Part shown: positions 7,889 through 17,500 of the stretch, piece after piece
Layout: each line of letters starts with the position of its first letter
How positions within the stretch are numbered: the stretch's first letter is position 1
NCBI GenBank assembly: GCA_017522135.1
Contig: JAFXAB010000023.1
Coordinates: forward strand, 1 to 58,926
Reading direction: 5' to 3'
Source: Bacteroidaceae bacterium
Lineage (GTDB): Bacteria > Bacteroidota > Bacteroidia > Bacteroidales > Barnesiellaceae_A
DNA length: 58,926 bases
Program-made: the position numbers and the translations under genes
Notes under the pieces: generated by a model
What the model saw: only the letters and a program-made list of their open reading frames with translations
Database searches by the model: none
What the model was told of the DNA's origin: nothing

Positions 7889-9307
7889 TTATATAATGCT
7901 TTTTACGCCGGCTTCTACTATTGTATCGGGGTTGTGACTGCTGCGAATACGCCATTCTTGAGGATAAAGGTTGTTGGCTCGGTTGCCAAGGTTCTTTACC
8001 CACCCGAGGGCAACTCCATGGTAGGTAACAATAACATATCCCCGAGGGGTATCATTGGGTAGTGTTATGGCCTCTCGACGCAGATAGGCGAGAGCGGTAT
8101 CGAGCGAGACCTCGCATCGGGTAAAAGAGTTGTGATTACAAGCCGTAGATAGTGCAAGTGCTTGTGTGGGTATCAGGTCACGTCCTTTTGCTGTTGCTAT
8201 GGGTATGCCGGCATGCAATACGTTGAAGTGGCGATACATGGCTTGTATATCGTCGGCATAATCATTGGGATAGGCAGTAATGCCTGTCTCGTCTGCCACG
8301 AATGAATATTCATGTGTAGTGAGCCATTCTCTTACTTCACGAGGTATGGGTATTGTCTTGTTTTTGCTGTTTTGTTTTTTCTTTTTATCGCGCATATTGG
8401 GCGCAGTGCCACACGATGTGTCTGCTTCGCCTTTTTTGCGCAACACGGCCATAAACAATCCTTCTCCTTGTGTGCGATGTGGCATGAAGCGGTATACCGG
8501 TGCATTGCCAGCAAGTGCACCACAAATACCCCAGACGGGGTCGGTCTTGACCTCAACAGGCTCGGCATCATATTTGCTTATGAGGTGTTGTATCATGGCT
8601 TCATTCTCTTCGATATTGAATGTGCAAGTGCTATATATGAGCATGCCACCGGGGCGCAATGCACTCCATATATCGGCAAGGATACCCTCTTGTCGCGAAG
8701 CACAGTGAGCTACATTGGCCGGCGACCACTCGGTAATGGCTGTATCGTCTTTGCGAAACATTCCTTCGCCCGAGCAGGGTACATCTGTTGCTATGACATC
8801 AAAGTAGTTGTGCCATGAGCCCCAATCGGCCGGTGTGTTGTTGGTGACAACTGCGTATGGGTTGCCCCACTTGGCAATATTCTCTGCAAGAATTTGTGCA
8901 CGTTGTCTCACTATTTCGTTACTCACGACGATGCTACCCTTGGGTAGTTGAGCTAAAGCCAGTGTCGACTTTCCACCCGGTGCAGCGCATAGGTCGAGGT
9001 AGCGTATGGGGGTGGTTATAAATTGCTCTATAATGTTGCCAAGGAACATCGATGCTGCTTCTTGTACATAGTATGCGCCTGCGTGAAGTAGCGGGTCGAA
9101 TGTGTATGTAGGGCGTTGTGGCAGATAATATCCTGTTCCGCCCGACCAAGGTACGAGGGTAGCCTCGGCAGGAGCTTGTGCACCCTTTGCTGTGTTGATG
9201 CGAATACTCACAGGTTGGTTGGTGTGGGTGAGTGCATGTGCAAAGGCCGGATAATCTGAGCCCAACAACTGTTGCATGCGTTGTGTGAAGTCCAATGGTA
9301 GTTCCAT
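7889..9307 (-). CDS. rsmF: 16S rRNA m5C methyltransferase, RsmF/RsmB family
   Basis: This SAM-dependent enzyme makes 5-methylcytosine in ribosomal RNA. The SAM-binding motif LDLCAAPGGKST lies near residue 110. The two catalytic cysteines of the family are seen in DVPCSGEGMFRKD and in STCTFNIEENEA. A C-terminal region of about 170 residues resembles the extra RNA-binding domain of RsmF. I start it at MELPLDFTQRM (9307, 472 residues); an upstream in-frame ATG at 9343 lies inside lptD and adds unconserved sequence. It starts 7 bases after the lptD stop codon and is co-transcribed with it. Confidence 0.92.
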   Translation of the reverse strand: MELPLDFTQRMQQLLGSDYPAFAHALTHTNQPVSIRINTAKGAQAPAEATLVPWSGGTGYYLPQRPTYTFDPLLHAGAYYVQEAASMFLGNIIEQFITTPIRYLDLCAAPGGKSTLALAQLPKGSIVVSNEIVRQRAQILAENIAKWGNPYAVVTNNTPADWGSWHNYFDVIATDVPCSGEGMFRKDDTAITEWSPANVAHCASRQEGILADIWSALRPGGMLIYSTCTFNIEENEAMIQHLISKYDAEPVEVKTDPVWGICGALAGNAPVYRFMPHRTQGEGLFMAVLRKKGEADTSCGTAPNMRDKKKKQNSKNKTIPIPREVREWLTTHEYSFVADETGITAYPNDYADDIQAMYRHFNVLHAGIPIATAKGRDLIPTQALALSTACNHNSFTRCEVSLDTALAYLRREAITLPNDTPRGYVIVTYHGVALGWVKNLGNRANNLYPQEWRIRSSHNPDTIVEAGVKSII

Positions 9308-9314
9308 ATTCTTA

Positions 9315-12152
9315 TCAATACCAATTGAGTTGATCGTAAGCATTGCTTTGCTTGTCGTATTTGAGGTCTTTGAGCAGTGACGACTTCACAGCAATATGGA
9401 AGTTGTATGATTTGTAAGGACCTACCGGAACAAAACTTGCCGACATTGTAAAACAGTGTAAGTCGCGTGAGATATTACAATTCATGTACGCGAGTTTCTT
9501 GGCATCAAAGTCGTAGCTGGCAGTAAAACTGAAAGACCAGCCTTTGGTGAGATTTATGTTGCCCGACAGACTTAAGTTTTGTACAAACTTGCCATCGTAC
9601 TCCATTTTCTTTTTGTTAAACTGCCCGTAGGTGTAGTTTATTGAGTAGTTGAAGGTAAGACTCCACGGAATTTTCCAATTATAGTAACCATCACTGTCAA
9701 ACTCGTCGTTGCCCTTAGAGTTGCTGTTCGAGCGTTTTCTGTTTATATCCTCTTCTGCCGATGCACTATTGGCCAGGGGGTCGTCACTTGCGGCCATCTC
9801 TTCATCTCCTGTTGCCGGCCTGTCTCTTTTCTCTTTCTTCTTGAATGTGTCGTTGTTGATGGTATAGGCAAATGAGGTTCCGGCACTTGACAGTCTTGCC
9901 CAACCTCGTCCTGCTTGCGAACGCAGTACATTTACTCTTACAGGATTTCCTGCCGAGTTGAGTTGGTAGCAATATGGATCCCATGTTGAGCGTAGGTTGA
10001 GATTAAGACCTTTGGCTATTTTGATGAGCACGTTCATGTTGATGTTGCTCCATCGCAGAGAGTCGGCCGCCAAGTTGTAACTTGTACCTACGGTGAGGTT
10101 TTCTATAAGTGATATTTTCTTTACGCCGGTCGAGTCGGCATTGCTCTTAACCTTCATCTCCAGGTTGTTGGCAAACGATAGGTTGACAATTCCTCGTTCT
10201 CCACTGGGTGCTGTACCAAAGAGGCCGTTGGAGAATGGAGAATAGACTTGCTCGATGTATTGACCGTTGGAATTGGTGTATCTCAAGGTCTCGTACATAC
10301 CCCAAAAAGGGTCGCTGAAGTCGGGTGCGTAGGTAAACGATACAGATGGTGTGAGTACGTGGCGTATTTGCTTGACGGCATCGCCCAAAAATTTCATCGG
10401 AGTATAGAATCCGTATAATTTGGTTTGCATACTAACACCTGCATTGAAGTCATATACGTTGTAAAATCCGTACACGGTATCATTCACAATTGCCGACGCT
10501 TGCGGGTCCCATTCGCGCATAATCTTGTTTGAGTACATGCGGTCGGTGAAGTTTACCGAAGCCGTCATGTTGATGTACTTGAACATTGTGAATGTGGCCG
10601 AAATAGGAATACTATGACTCATACCGTTTCGCCAGTCTCTGAGTAGGCTCTTTTGCAATATCTCGTCTTGCTTGGCTGTAATACTGTTTTGCAGTCGTCC
10701 GCTATACGATAGCTGAATCTTCTCATACCACCTCTCGGGTCCGGAGGCATTCTTGCGCTTAAATGGGCGTATTTGGCTCAATGAGATAGTGAGGTTGGGA
10801 AGTGATACATTAAGTGTAGAGTCTTGTGTGCGTTGAGTGATATTGGCACTTGCCGATATGCTCAATGGTGTATTGGGTACTCGGTAGGTATAGTTTATTG
10901 TAGAGGTTGAGGTAGATTGTGTAAATTGGTTGGGATCGTAGTAGGAGTTGATGTTGTTGCGATTGTAGCCACTCGTTGCAAAGTTTACACTTGCCGAGAA
11001 TGATGAGTTGCTACTTGCTTTGCTGTCTTGTGTGTGGGTCCATGCAACTTTAAAGTTGTTTTGAGATGAATAGTCGGGCATGCCTTTATCACCTGTCACA
11101 GTGTTGATGAAGCTCACATTGACACTGCCCGAGAATTTATACTTTTTGATATAGGCCGATCGTGCCTGTATACCCCATGAACCTTTGGTGTATATCTCAC
11201 CTGTCAAAGCCAGATCGATGTAGTCGTTTATGGCAAAATAGTAACCGCCGTTGCGCATATAGAATCCTCGTTTCATCTCTTCGCCAAAGGTGGGAAATAT
11301 GATACCCGAGGAGTATTTTTTGTTGAACGGGAAGAATGCGAATGGAACGGCCAATGGTAGCGGAACATCTTCGAGTACCATATATGCCGGACCTGTCACT
11401 ACGTTCTTCTGGGGGCGTACTTTGGCTTGAGTAAGTTGCAAGTAGAAGTGTGGATGCTCGTGGTTGTCGCAGGTGGTATATCTGCCGTTTTCCATAAAGA
11501 GTACATCATCTTCGGTCTTCTTGGTGCGACCTCCGGTTAGGTATCCTTCGCCTTGTTCTGTTATTACGTTGGTGATATAACCTCGCTTGCTCTTAAAGTT
11601 ATAAGTCATTGTTTCCGACTCATACTCGCCACTGCTATCCTTGTATATAGGACTGCCTATGGTCTCTCCAAGGCTGTCGGTGCGACCTACGGCATATACT
11701 GTATTTTCATTGAGGCTCAACTCTATCTGTTCGGCATCCAGCTGAATATCTTGATAATTGACTACACTTTTTCCGTAGAGAAATGCCAGGTTTCCGGCCT
11801 CAAAAACGAGTGAATCTTGAGCTGTAAAGTCTACTATGGCATCGAGTGCCGATTGGGTTTTTACTGCTTTTGCCGATGATGTATGTGCCGTATTTTGTGT
11901 AGAGTCCGGTAAGGCTGTTGATAGAGTGTCGGTTGCTTGTGTTATTAATAGCGAGTCAGTTATAACAGGAGGTGTTTGAATACTATCTTTAGGAGCTATT
12001 CGGCGAACTTTGTTTTTTGACGATTTGATGGTGTCGGTAACCGGTATGGCAATGCTGTCATTGCTATGGTGTGAATATGCCATAGCACGTAGTGATAACA
12101 TGCCTATAATCAGTATTGTAACAAATGTGTATATATTGTTTCTATGCACCAT
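9315..12152 (-). CDS. lptD: LPS-assembly outer-membrane protein LptD
   Basis: This 945-residue protein has an N-terminal signal peptide (about 1-25), a threonine/serine-rich linker, an OstA-type beta-jellyroll domain (about residues 110-240) and a long C-terminal region of alternating aromatic and polar strands ending with a terminal aromatic residue, as in outer-membrane barrels. It matches the Bacteroidota version of LptD, which receives lipopolysaccharide from the periplasmic bridge and inserts it in the outer leaflet. A low-complexity acidic and asparagine/serine-rich stretch (about residues 785-830) interrupts the barrel region. rsmF follows immediately downstream. Confidence 0.9.
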   Translation of the reverse strand: MVHRNNIYTFVTILIIGMLSLRAMAYSHHSNDSIAIPVTDTIKSSKNKVRRIAPKDSIQTPPVITDSLLITQATDTLSTALPDSTQNTAHTSSAKAVKTQSALDAIVDFTAQDSLVFEAGNLAFLYGKSVVNYQDIQLDAEQIELSLNENTVYAVGRTDSLGETIGSPIYKDSSGEYESETMTYNFKSKRGYITNVITEQGEGYLTGGRTKKTEDDVLFMENGRYTTCDNHEHPHFYLQLTQAKVRPQKNVVTGPAYMVLEDVPLPLAVPFAFFPFNKKYSSGIIFPTFGEEMKRGFYMRNGGYYFAINDYIDLALTGEIYTKGSWGIQARSAYIKKYKFSGSVNVSFINTVTGDKGMPDYSSQNNFKVAWTHTQDSKASSNSSFSASVNFATSGYNRNNINSYYDPNQFTQSTSTSTINYTYRVPNTPLSISASANITQRTQDSTLNVSLPNLTISLSQIRPFKRKNASGPERWYEKIQLSYSGRLQNSITAKQDEILQKSLLRDWRNGMSHSIPISATFTMFKYINMTASVNFTDRMYSNKIMREWDPQASAIVNDTVYGFYNVYDFNAGVSMQTKLYGFYTPMKFLGDAVKQIRHVLTPSVSFTYAPDFSDPFWGMYETLRYTNSNGQYIEQVYSPFSNGLFGTAPSGERGIVNLSFANNLEMKVKSNADSTGVKKISLIENLTVGTSYNLAADSLRWSNINMNVLIKIAKGLNLNLRSTWDPYCYQLNSAGNPVRVNVLRSQAGRGWARLSSAGTSFAYTINNDTFKKKEKRDRPATGDEEMAASDDPLANSASAEEDINRKRSNSNSKGNDEFDSDGYYNWKIPWSLTFNYSINYTYGQFNKKKMEYDGKFVQNLSLSGNINLTKGWSFSFTASYDFDAKKLAYMNCNISRDLHCFTMSASFVPVGPYKSYNFHIAVKSSLLKDLKYDKQSNAYDQLNWY

Positions 12153-12177
12153 TGGAGGGTCAATAATCTACAAACTG

Positions 12178-12185
12178 CAAAGTTA
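12178..12185 (-). promoter_or_regulatory. -7 box of the lptD-rsmF operon
   Basis: TAACTTTG on the minus strand lies 26 bases upstream of the lptD start codon. A clear -33 box is not visible. Confidence 0.5.
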
Positions 12186-12325
12186 CACTTTTTCTGCGAC
12201 TTACGAACCTTTTTGGGGCTTTTAATATATTTTAGTGTGTGCAAGAAAATATATAAAATTGAATAGTTGTATACCTTTGTCGGGATTATTGAGACCGATG
12301 TTTTGTTTCTTGTACGTGGCTATTG

Positions 12326-12877
12326 TCAGTCGTCAATCTTTCCGAAAAGCTGTGCCAATTTGTCAAATCGCTCAACGTTTTCGTTGCCAAAGCGTGCTAT
12401 CGAATTGCGTACTTGTGTAAAGGTACGTTGTACATCGGGTTGCGATTTTGAGAAAAAGTTATCGGCATAGCACACCAATTTTTCCTCGAGTGTCTCGGGG
12501 AGCATGTCGCGATGTGGCAGTGGCAGATTTTGTTCTATAATATCTTGGATGGAGAGTCCTACTCCTATGTGGCACTCGCATACTCGTGCATGTGCCTCTA
12601 AGCCTTCGGCTCGTAGCAATTCGGCTCCTATGATACCGTGCTGTATATATTGTGCATTACCGTGACAGTATATTGAGGGAGCGTTGGTGCGAAACACCCC
12701 TATATCATGTAGCATGGCAGCCTCGTGTAGAAAAGTGAGGTCTATGTGGAGGTGGGGGTTGTTGTGAGCTATCTTAGTTGCCAATGTTGCAACTTGTTGG
12801 CTGTGTCTCCACAATAGTACGGTGATGGGTTCGCCGGGTAGATAATATCGATTGAGGATTTGAGCTATTTCTATCAT
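12326..12877 (-). CDS. HD-domain phosphohydrolase-like protein
   Basis: The protein has 183 residues from ATG 12877; a longer open frame from 12919 would start inside the ilvE terminator. The HD superfamily metal-binding residues are visible: a first histidine (WRHSQQVA, about residue 24), the HD pair in HEAAMLHDIG (about 55), and later histidines in YIQHGIIGAELL and CECHIGVG. HD proteins are metal-dependent phosphohydrolases acting on nucleotides or phosphorylated metabolites; the substrate here is unknown. It lies directly downstream of ilvE with the ilvE terminator in between, so it may depend on read-through. Confidence 0.85.
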   Translation of the reverse strand: MIEIAQILNRYYLPGEPITVLLWRHSQQVATLATKIAHNNPHLHIDLTFLHEAAMLHDIGVFRTNAPSIYCHGNAQYIQHGIIGAELLRAEGLEAHARVCECHIGVGLSIQDIIEQNLPLPHRDMLPETLEEKLVCYADNFFSKSQPDVQRTFTQVRNSIARFGNENVERFDKLAQLFGKIDD

Positions 12878-12883
12878 GTCGGG

Positions 12884-12923
12884 TAACAAAAAAAGAGGTG
12901 CTACCAGCAATGGCAACACCTCT
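12884..12923 (-). terminator. Terminator of ilvE
   Basis: On the minus strand AGAGGTGTTGCC pairs with GGTAGCACCTCT (two G-U pairs valid only in the minus RNA) and is followed by seven T. It lies 18 bases after the ilvE stop codon and ends only a few bases before the HD gene start codon. Confidence 0.85.
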
Positions 12924-12940
12924 ATATGGTTGGTTAGTTA

Positions 12941-13966
12941 TTAGTCGAGAATGTCATTCCAGCCGAAGATATCCTCAGCTTCACCCTTACGGATGTCACT
13001 CAAGAGATTGTAGAGCTTGAGACACCAAGGACCTACAGAACCGTCGGTAGAGTAAGTGTAGCTAATGCCACGGACGGGGTCGTCAATGCGAGAAATGGGG
13101 CTGATAACTGCGGCTGTACCACAAGCTGCTGCTTCCTCAAATGTTGACAACTCATCCTCGGGAACGGGACGGCATTCAACCTTCATACCCAAGTGCTCGG
13201 CAAGTGCTTGCAAGCTTTTGTTGGTAATAGAAGGAAGGATTGAGTCACTCTTAGGAGTGATATAAGTATTGTCGCGGATACCGAAGAAATTGGCAGCACC
13301 GCACTCATCGATATACTTTTTCTCTTTGGCATCAAGATAGATGGGGTTTGAATAGCCTTCATCATGAGCCAATACGGTAGATGAAAGACTTGCTGCATAG
13401 TTACCACCTACTTTGAAACGACCTGTACCAAGGGGTGCCGCACGGTCATATTCACGTACGATGCGCATCTTGGTAGGCTTGATACCCTCTTTGAAATAAG
13501 GACCTACGGGGGTTACAAAAACGATGAGGGTATATTCTTGTGCAGGTTTAACACCAACTTGAGCTGATGAACCGATAATAAGAGGACGGATATACAATGA
13601 AGCGTCGCTCTCATAGGGAGGAACAAAACGCTCGTTTTTCTTTACTGCCAAGCGAACTGCCTCTTCAAACAATTCTACAGGCATCTCGGCCATGAGAATA
13701 CCACGGCAAGAAGTTTGCATACGCTCTGCTGCTGCACGGAGGCGGAAGATACGGATTTTACCATCTTTGCCACGGAAGGCTTTGATACCTTCAAAACACT
13801 CTTGACCATAGTGGAGGCAAGTTGCAGCCATGTGCAAGTCAATAGTTTTTTTGTCAGTTACTTCGAGTTCTCCCCACTTACCATCTTTGTAAGTGCAACG
13901 TACGTTATAGTCGGTGTCGAGATATCCGAAACCAAGACTATTCCAATCAAGATTTGCGAGTTCCAT
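12941..13966 (-). CDS. ilvE: Branched-chain amino acid aminotransferase
   Basis: IlvE is a PLP-dependent fold-type IV transaminase that interconverts leucine, isoleucine and valine with their 2-oxo acids, using glutamate/2-oxoglutarate. At 341 residues it is the longer BCAT type. The PLP lysine is K185 in GRFKVGGNYA. ECFEGIKAFRG near residue 56 and VISPISRI near 290 are family motifs. It stands as a single gene with a strong terminator after it. Its codon use is more biased than its neighbours, consistent with high expression. Confidence 0.95.
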   Translation of the reverse strand: MELANLDWNSLGFGYLDTDYNVRCTYKDGKWGELEVTDKKTIDLHMAATCLHYGQECFEGIKAFRGKDGKIRIFRLRAAAERMQTSCRGILMAEMPVELFEEAVRLAVKKNERFVPPYESDASLYIRPLIIGSSAQVGVKPAQEYTLIVFVTPVGPYFKEGIKPTKMRIVREYDRAAPLGTGRFKVGGNYAASLSSTVLAHDEGYSNPIYLDAKEKKYIDECGAANFFGIRDNTYITPKSDSILPSITNKSLQALAEHLGMKVECRPVPEDELSTFEEAAACGTAAVISPISRIDDPVRGISYTYSTDGSVGPWCLKLYNLLSDIRKGEAEDIFGWNDILD

Positions 13967-14019
13967 AATATTACTTAAGTATTAATAGGTTACTTATAAT
14001 TGCTTGTTATTTTATCGTA

Positions 14020-14054
14020 CAAAGATAGAGTTTTTTTGGTTATTACTGTACAAA
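14020..14054 (-). promoter_or_regulatory. Promoter of ilvE
   Basis: TATCTTTG (14020-14027) on the minus strand with TTTG at 14051-14054; the spacer of 23 bases is longer than the usual 19-20. The -7 box is 53 bases upstream of the start codon. Confidence 0.5.
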
Positions 14055-14117
14055 TAGCGGTTAAATATTAATTAAAAATGATGCTCTATTCAGAAACACT
14101 TTATAAGTGGCTGATTT

Positions 14118-14429
14118 TCAGAATGGATATTTGCGCTTGGGATTTTTTGGAAACCATCCTTTTTTTACTCGTTTTTGTTGCTCAAAGATCTCTTTGATAG
14201 ACCAAAATGCCGAGAAAGCAAATACTCCCAATAGTGCCGACCATAATATCTCGCTAACACAGATTGATAATATTACTCCTATAATGCCCATTATAAGAAA
14301 TATCCACCAACAATCAACACCCCAGTAGTAGTGTGCTTTAATGACTATAGGGTGAAATATTCCTATGATAAAAAATGTGCCTAAGCCTACGACTAAACCC
14401 AATAGTTGATATGTTTGTAAAAATTCCAT
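14118..14429 (-). CDS. DUF4491 membrane protein
   Basis: This 103-residue protein has three hydrophobic helices and the family motifs IGIFHPIVIKAHYYWG (about 22-37) and the basic end KKGWFPKNPKRKY. It matches DUF4491, a small inner-membrane family found across Bacteroidota with no known function. It is a single gene, divergent from the macroglobulin gene. Confidence 0.9.
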   Translation of the reverse strand: MEFLQTYQLLGLVVGLGTFFIIGIFHPIVIKAHYYWGVDCWWIFLIMGIIGVILSICVSEILWSALLGVFAFSAFWSIKEIFEQQKRVKKGWFPKNPKRKYPF

Positions 14430-14445
14430 AGTATATTCTTTGCGA

Positions 14446-14453
14446 CAAAAGTA
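14446..14453 (-). promoter_or_regulatory. -7 box of the DUF4491 gene
   Basis: TACTTTTG on the minus strand, 16 bases upstream of the start codon, fits the TAnnTTTG pattern. Confidence 0.45.
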
Positions 14454-14584
14454 ATATAAAATAGTTTAGGAGAGTATGCAAAGTGGGTATTTTCTATTGA
14501 AGATTTTTTAAATTAAACTATTTTAATTATTTGTAGTCACAAATATATATGTTGTATGAATGTTTTTATCTAAAAACATGTGTT

Positions 14585-17500
14585 ATGAAGAGAATATTTG
14601 CTTTTATACTTTCGCTTTGTACCTTAGTGTCTATTGCACAATCTCGGAGTTATGAAGATAAGTTGCAGTCGATGCAAGAGTATCCGCGTACTGTTATCAA
14701 AGAGGCGCGTGTGGCTTTTGATGAGGCTGCGAGACGTCATAAGTCGCCCGAAATGCTCGATGCTCTTATGTTATTGTCGAGTACTCGCATGAGACTCGAC
14801 TCCGATAGCATAGCCATGATAGTGCGAGATGTGGAGGAGATAATGAATAAATGCTATAATAAAGTAGATCGCAGTGTCATTGCGCTTTATCTGATAGATG
14901 TATATAATGCATACTTGTCCAACTTTCATTATAGGTTTGCATCGCGTGCTTATGTAAAAGGGAACAAAGATATTTCTACATGGAGCGTTCATAATGTCTA
15001 TGATGTAATCGACTCATTGCAACGTGTAGCCTTACAACCGACAAGCGCACTGCAAAAGACTCCTATATCGCGTTATAGCGATATTATTGGTGTTGAGGGT
15101 TATGAGGGTGATGATATGTTTGGTTGGGTCGAAAAATTCTATCCTACGATGTATGATTTTGTAGCCTCTATGGTATATGAAATGAATATAGATCATCGTG
15201 CGCCAAAGATACAATTGGGTGATGTGGTAGAAAGTGTGTTGGCCGATGTAATACAATATCACGAAAAGCATAGGAAGGGTGCTCCTCTTATGATGTGGCG
15301 TATGAAAGGGTTGTACTATACATACCTTATGACAAGAAATACCAATGCTTATATACAGGCTATGGATGAGCTCATTGCTCAAAATGCGCGACACGACTAT
15401 GTAATAGAGGCGATTATTGCTCGGTATGCTCATACAATGCACGAAACATCCTTTGAGATTGAGAATGAGTACAATTCGTTGAGACAGTGGGTAGATCGTT
15501 ATCCACACTATTATCGAGTAGGGTGCTTACAACTGTTGTGTGCCGAATTGTCGGCTGCATCAATTTCGCTTGAAATGCCTCATGTCCTATGCTTGGGAGA
15601 CAGTATTGTTGCCAATATAAGTTATAGCAATGTTGATAGTATGGAGTGTGTGCTCTATAAGAGTGAACTCTCGCAACCGATAAAATCTATTCCACATCGA
15701 AGTGATGAAACCTTAGAGTGGGAAGAGTATATGTCGCAAAAAATTGTCGGCAAGGGAATAGATTTTAAAAAATACATATCTCGTCTTGTGTATGCTCCAC
15801 AGTCGGCCGGATTGTATCGTTTGGTGATAACATCGCATGGAGAACGTGATGAGGTAACATTTGTTGTTACACCCTATATGTTGCTTACTATAGGTGCATC
15901 ACCCTCAGAGACTTTGGCTCTTTTGTTGGAAATTAAAACAGGAGAGCCTGTTGCCGGAGAAAAAATTATCCTCAAGAGTCGCTCGGGTGATGTGTTGCAA
16001 GAATTATCGACCGATGTAGACGGCGTGTGTAGGTGTGAAAAACCCGGCAATGAGGCTGCATATTATATACACTTGGCCGATGTATCGTTGTATCCTTTTA
16101 TGCAAACACTCAGTTTTGCCACTGCGTATATCGAGAGTACCAATATAGAGGCACGACTTTTTACCGATCGTGCCATATATCGTCCCGGACAGAAGTTGTA
16201 TTTCTCGGGTATTGTTTATCGTATAGATGAGGCGATGCGACATGTTGTTACTAACCGGTCGGCTCAGGTGAAACTTGTTGATAATGGAAACAATGTACTG
16301 TGGACAGGTGATTGTGTGACTGATGCCTATGGCTCATTTTCCGGTGAGATAGAGTTGCCAACTTCGGCCTCTTTGGGCGAATGGCGACTGAGTGTGTCGG
16401 GTGACGGTTTTTATGCAACACAATACATTGATGTTACAGAGTATAAGCGACCGCAGTTTGCTGTAGAGTGTAATCCTGTTGAGGGTATATATAGCTATGG
16501 CGATAGTGTGCAGGTAAATGGTGTGGCGGTGACATATTCGGGAGCCGAGGTGTCATTTGCTCAAGTTGCCTATGCGGTGAGGCGATCTACATTTATGTAC
16601 GGAGGTTCCGATTTGATTTTACAAGGTCATACCTCGACCGATGCCGATGGTTGCTTTTCTTTTTCTTTTGTTACTGCCGAGCCACAAGATGAATATGCCC
16701 GTATGTGGGGTGCAAGATATATTGCCGAAGTAACGGTAACATCGCCTACAGGAGAGAGTAGGCAAGATGTGATGATGGTGTATGTGTCGGGTGATGGCAT
16801 AAAGTTTAGATATAATATACCCAACGAAGTATGTCGTGAAGATGTACAAGGTTTTGATATAGCCGTGATTAATGGAAGTGGCGTTGTACAAGAATTGCCA
16901 TTCAATCTTGCGCTTTATCGCATAGATACAGGTACGGTAGACAATAAAACAGATATTCGCATCGACAACGTACTATGGCGTGGAGACTATACAGGCAGTG
17001 TTCAGGATGTTGTATTGCCTTTACAATCGTTCTCTTCGGGCAAGTATAGGTTGATAATGACAGGCCTGATGGCGAGTGGGCAACAATATACCGATAGTGT
17101 AGACTTTATATGCTATTCAGACACCGATAAATATCCTCCTGTACCTGTAGAATTGTGGACACCCCAAAAGAATTATGAAGCTCACATGGGTGACATCGTG
17201 ACGATTGCTGTTGGCTCGGCATTGCGCGATGCGTCGTTGTACTATTTTATATCGAATGATAAAGGTCGCATAGAAGCTCATCGCATGGAGATTGACAATA
17301 ATATGACTCTTATAGATGTGCCATTCGATAGTTTGTGTACCGATGCTATACAGGTGATGTTCTTAGTTGCCCGTAATAAGCAGATTTATCGCAAGCGTAT
17401 TATGATAACTCGCAAGCAGCCCGATGTGCAATTGACTATTACGCCTGTAACATTCAGAGATAAAACAGTTCCTGGCAATAGCGAACAATGGCAATTTACT

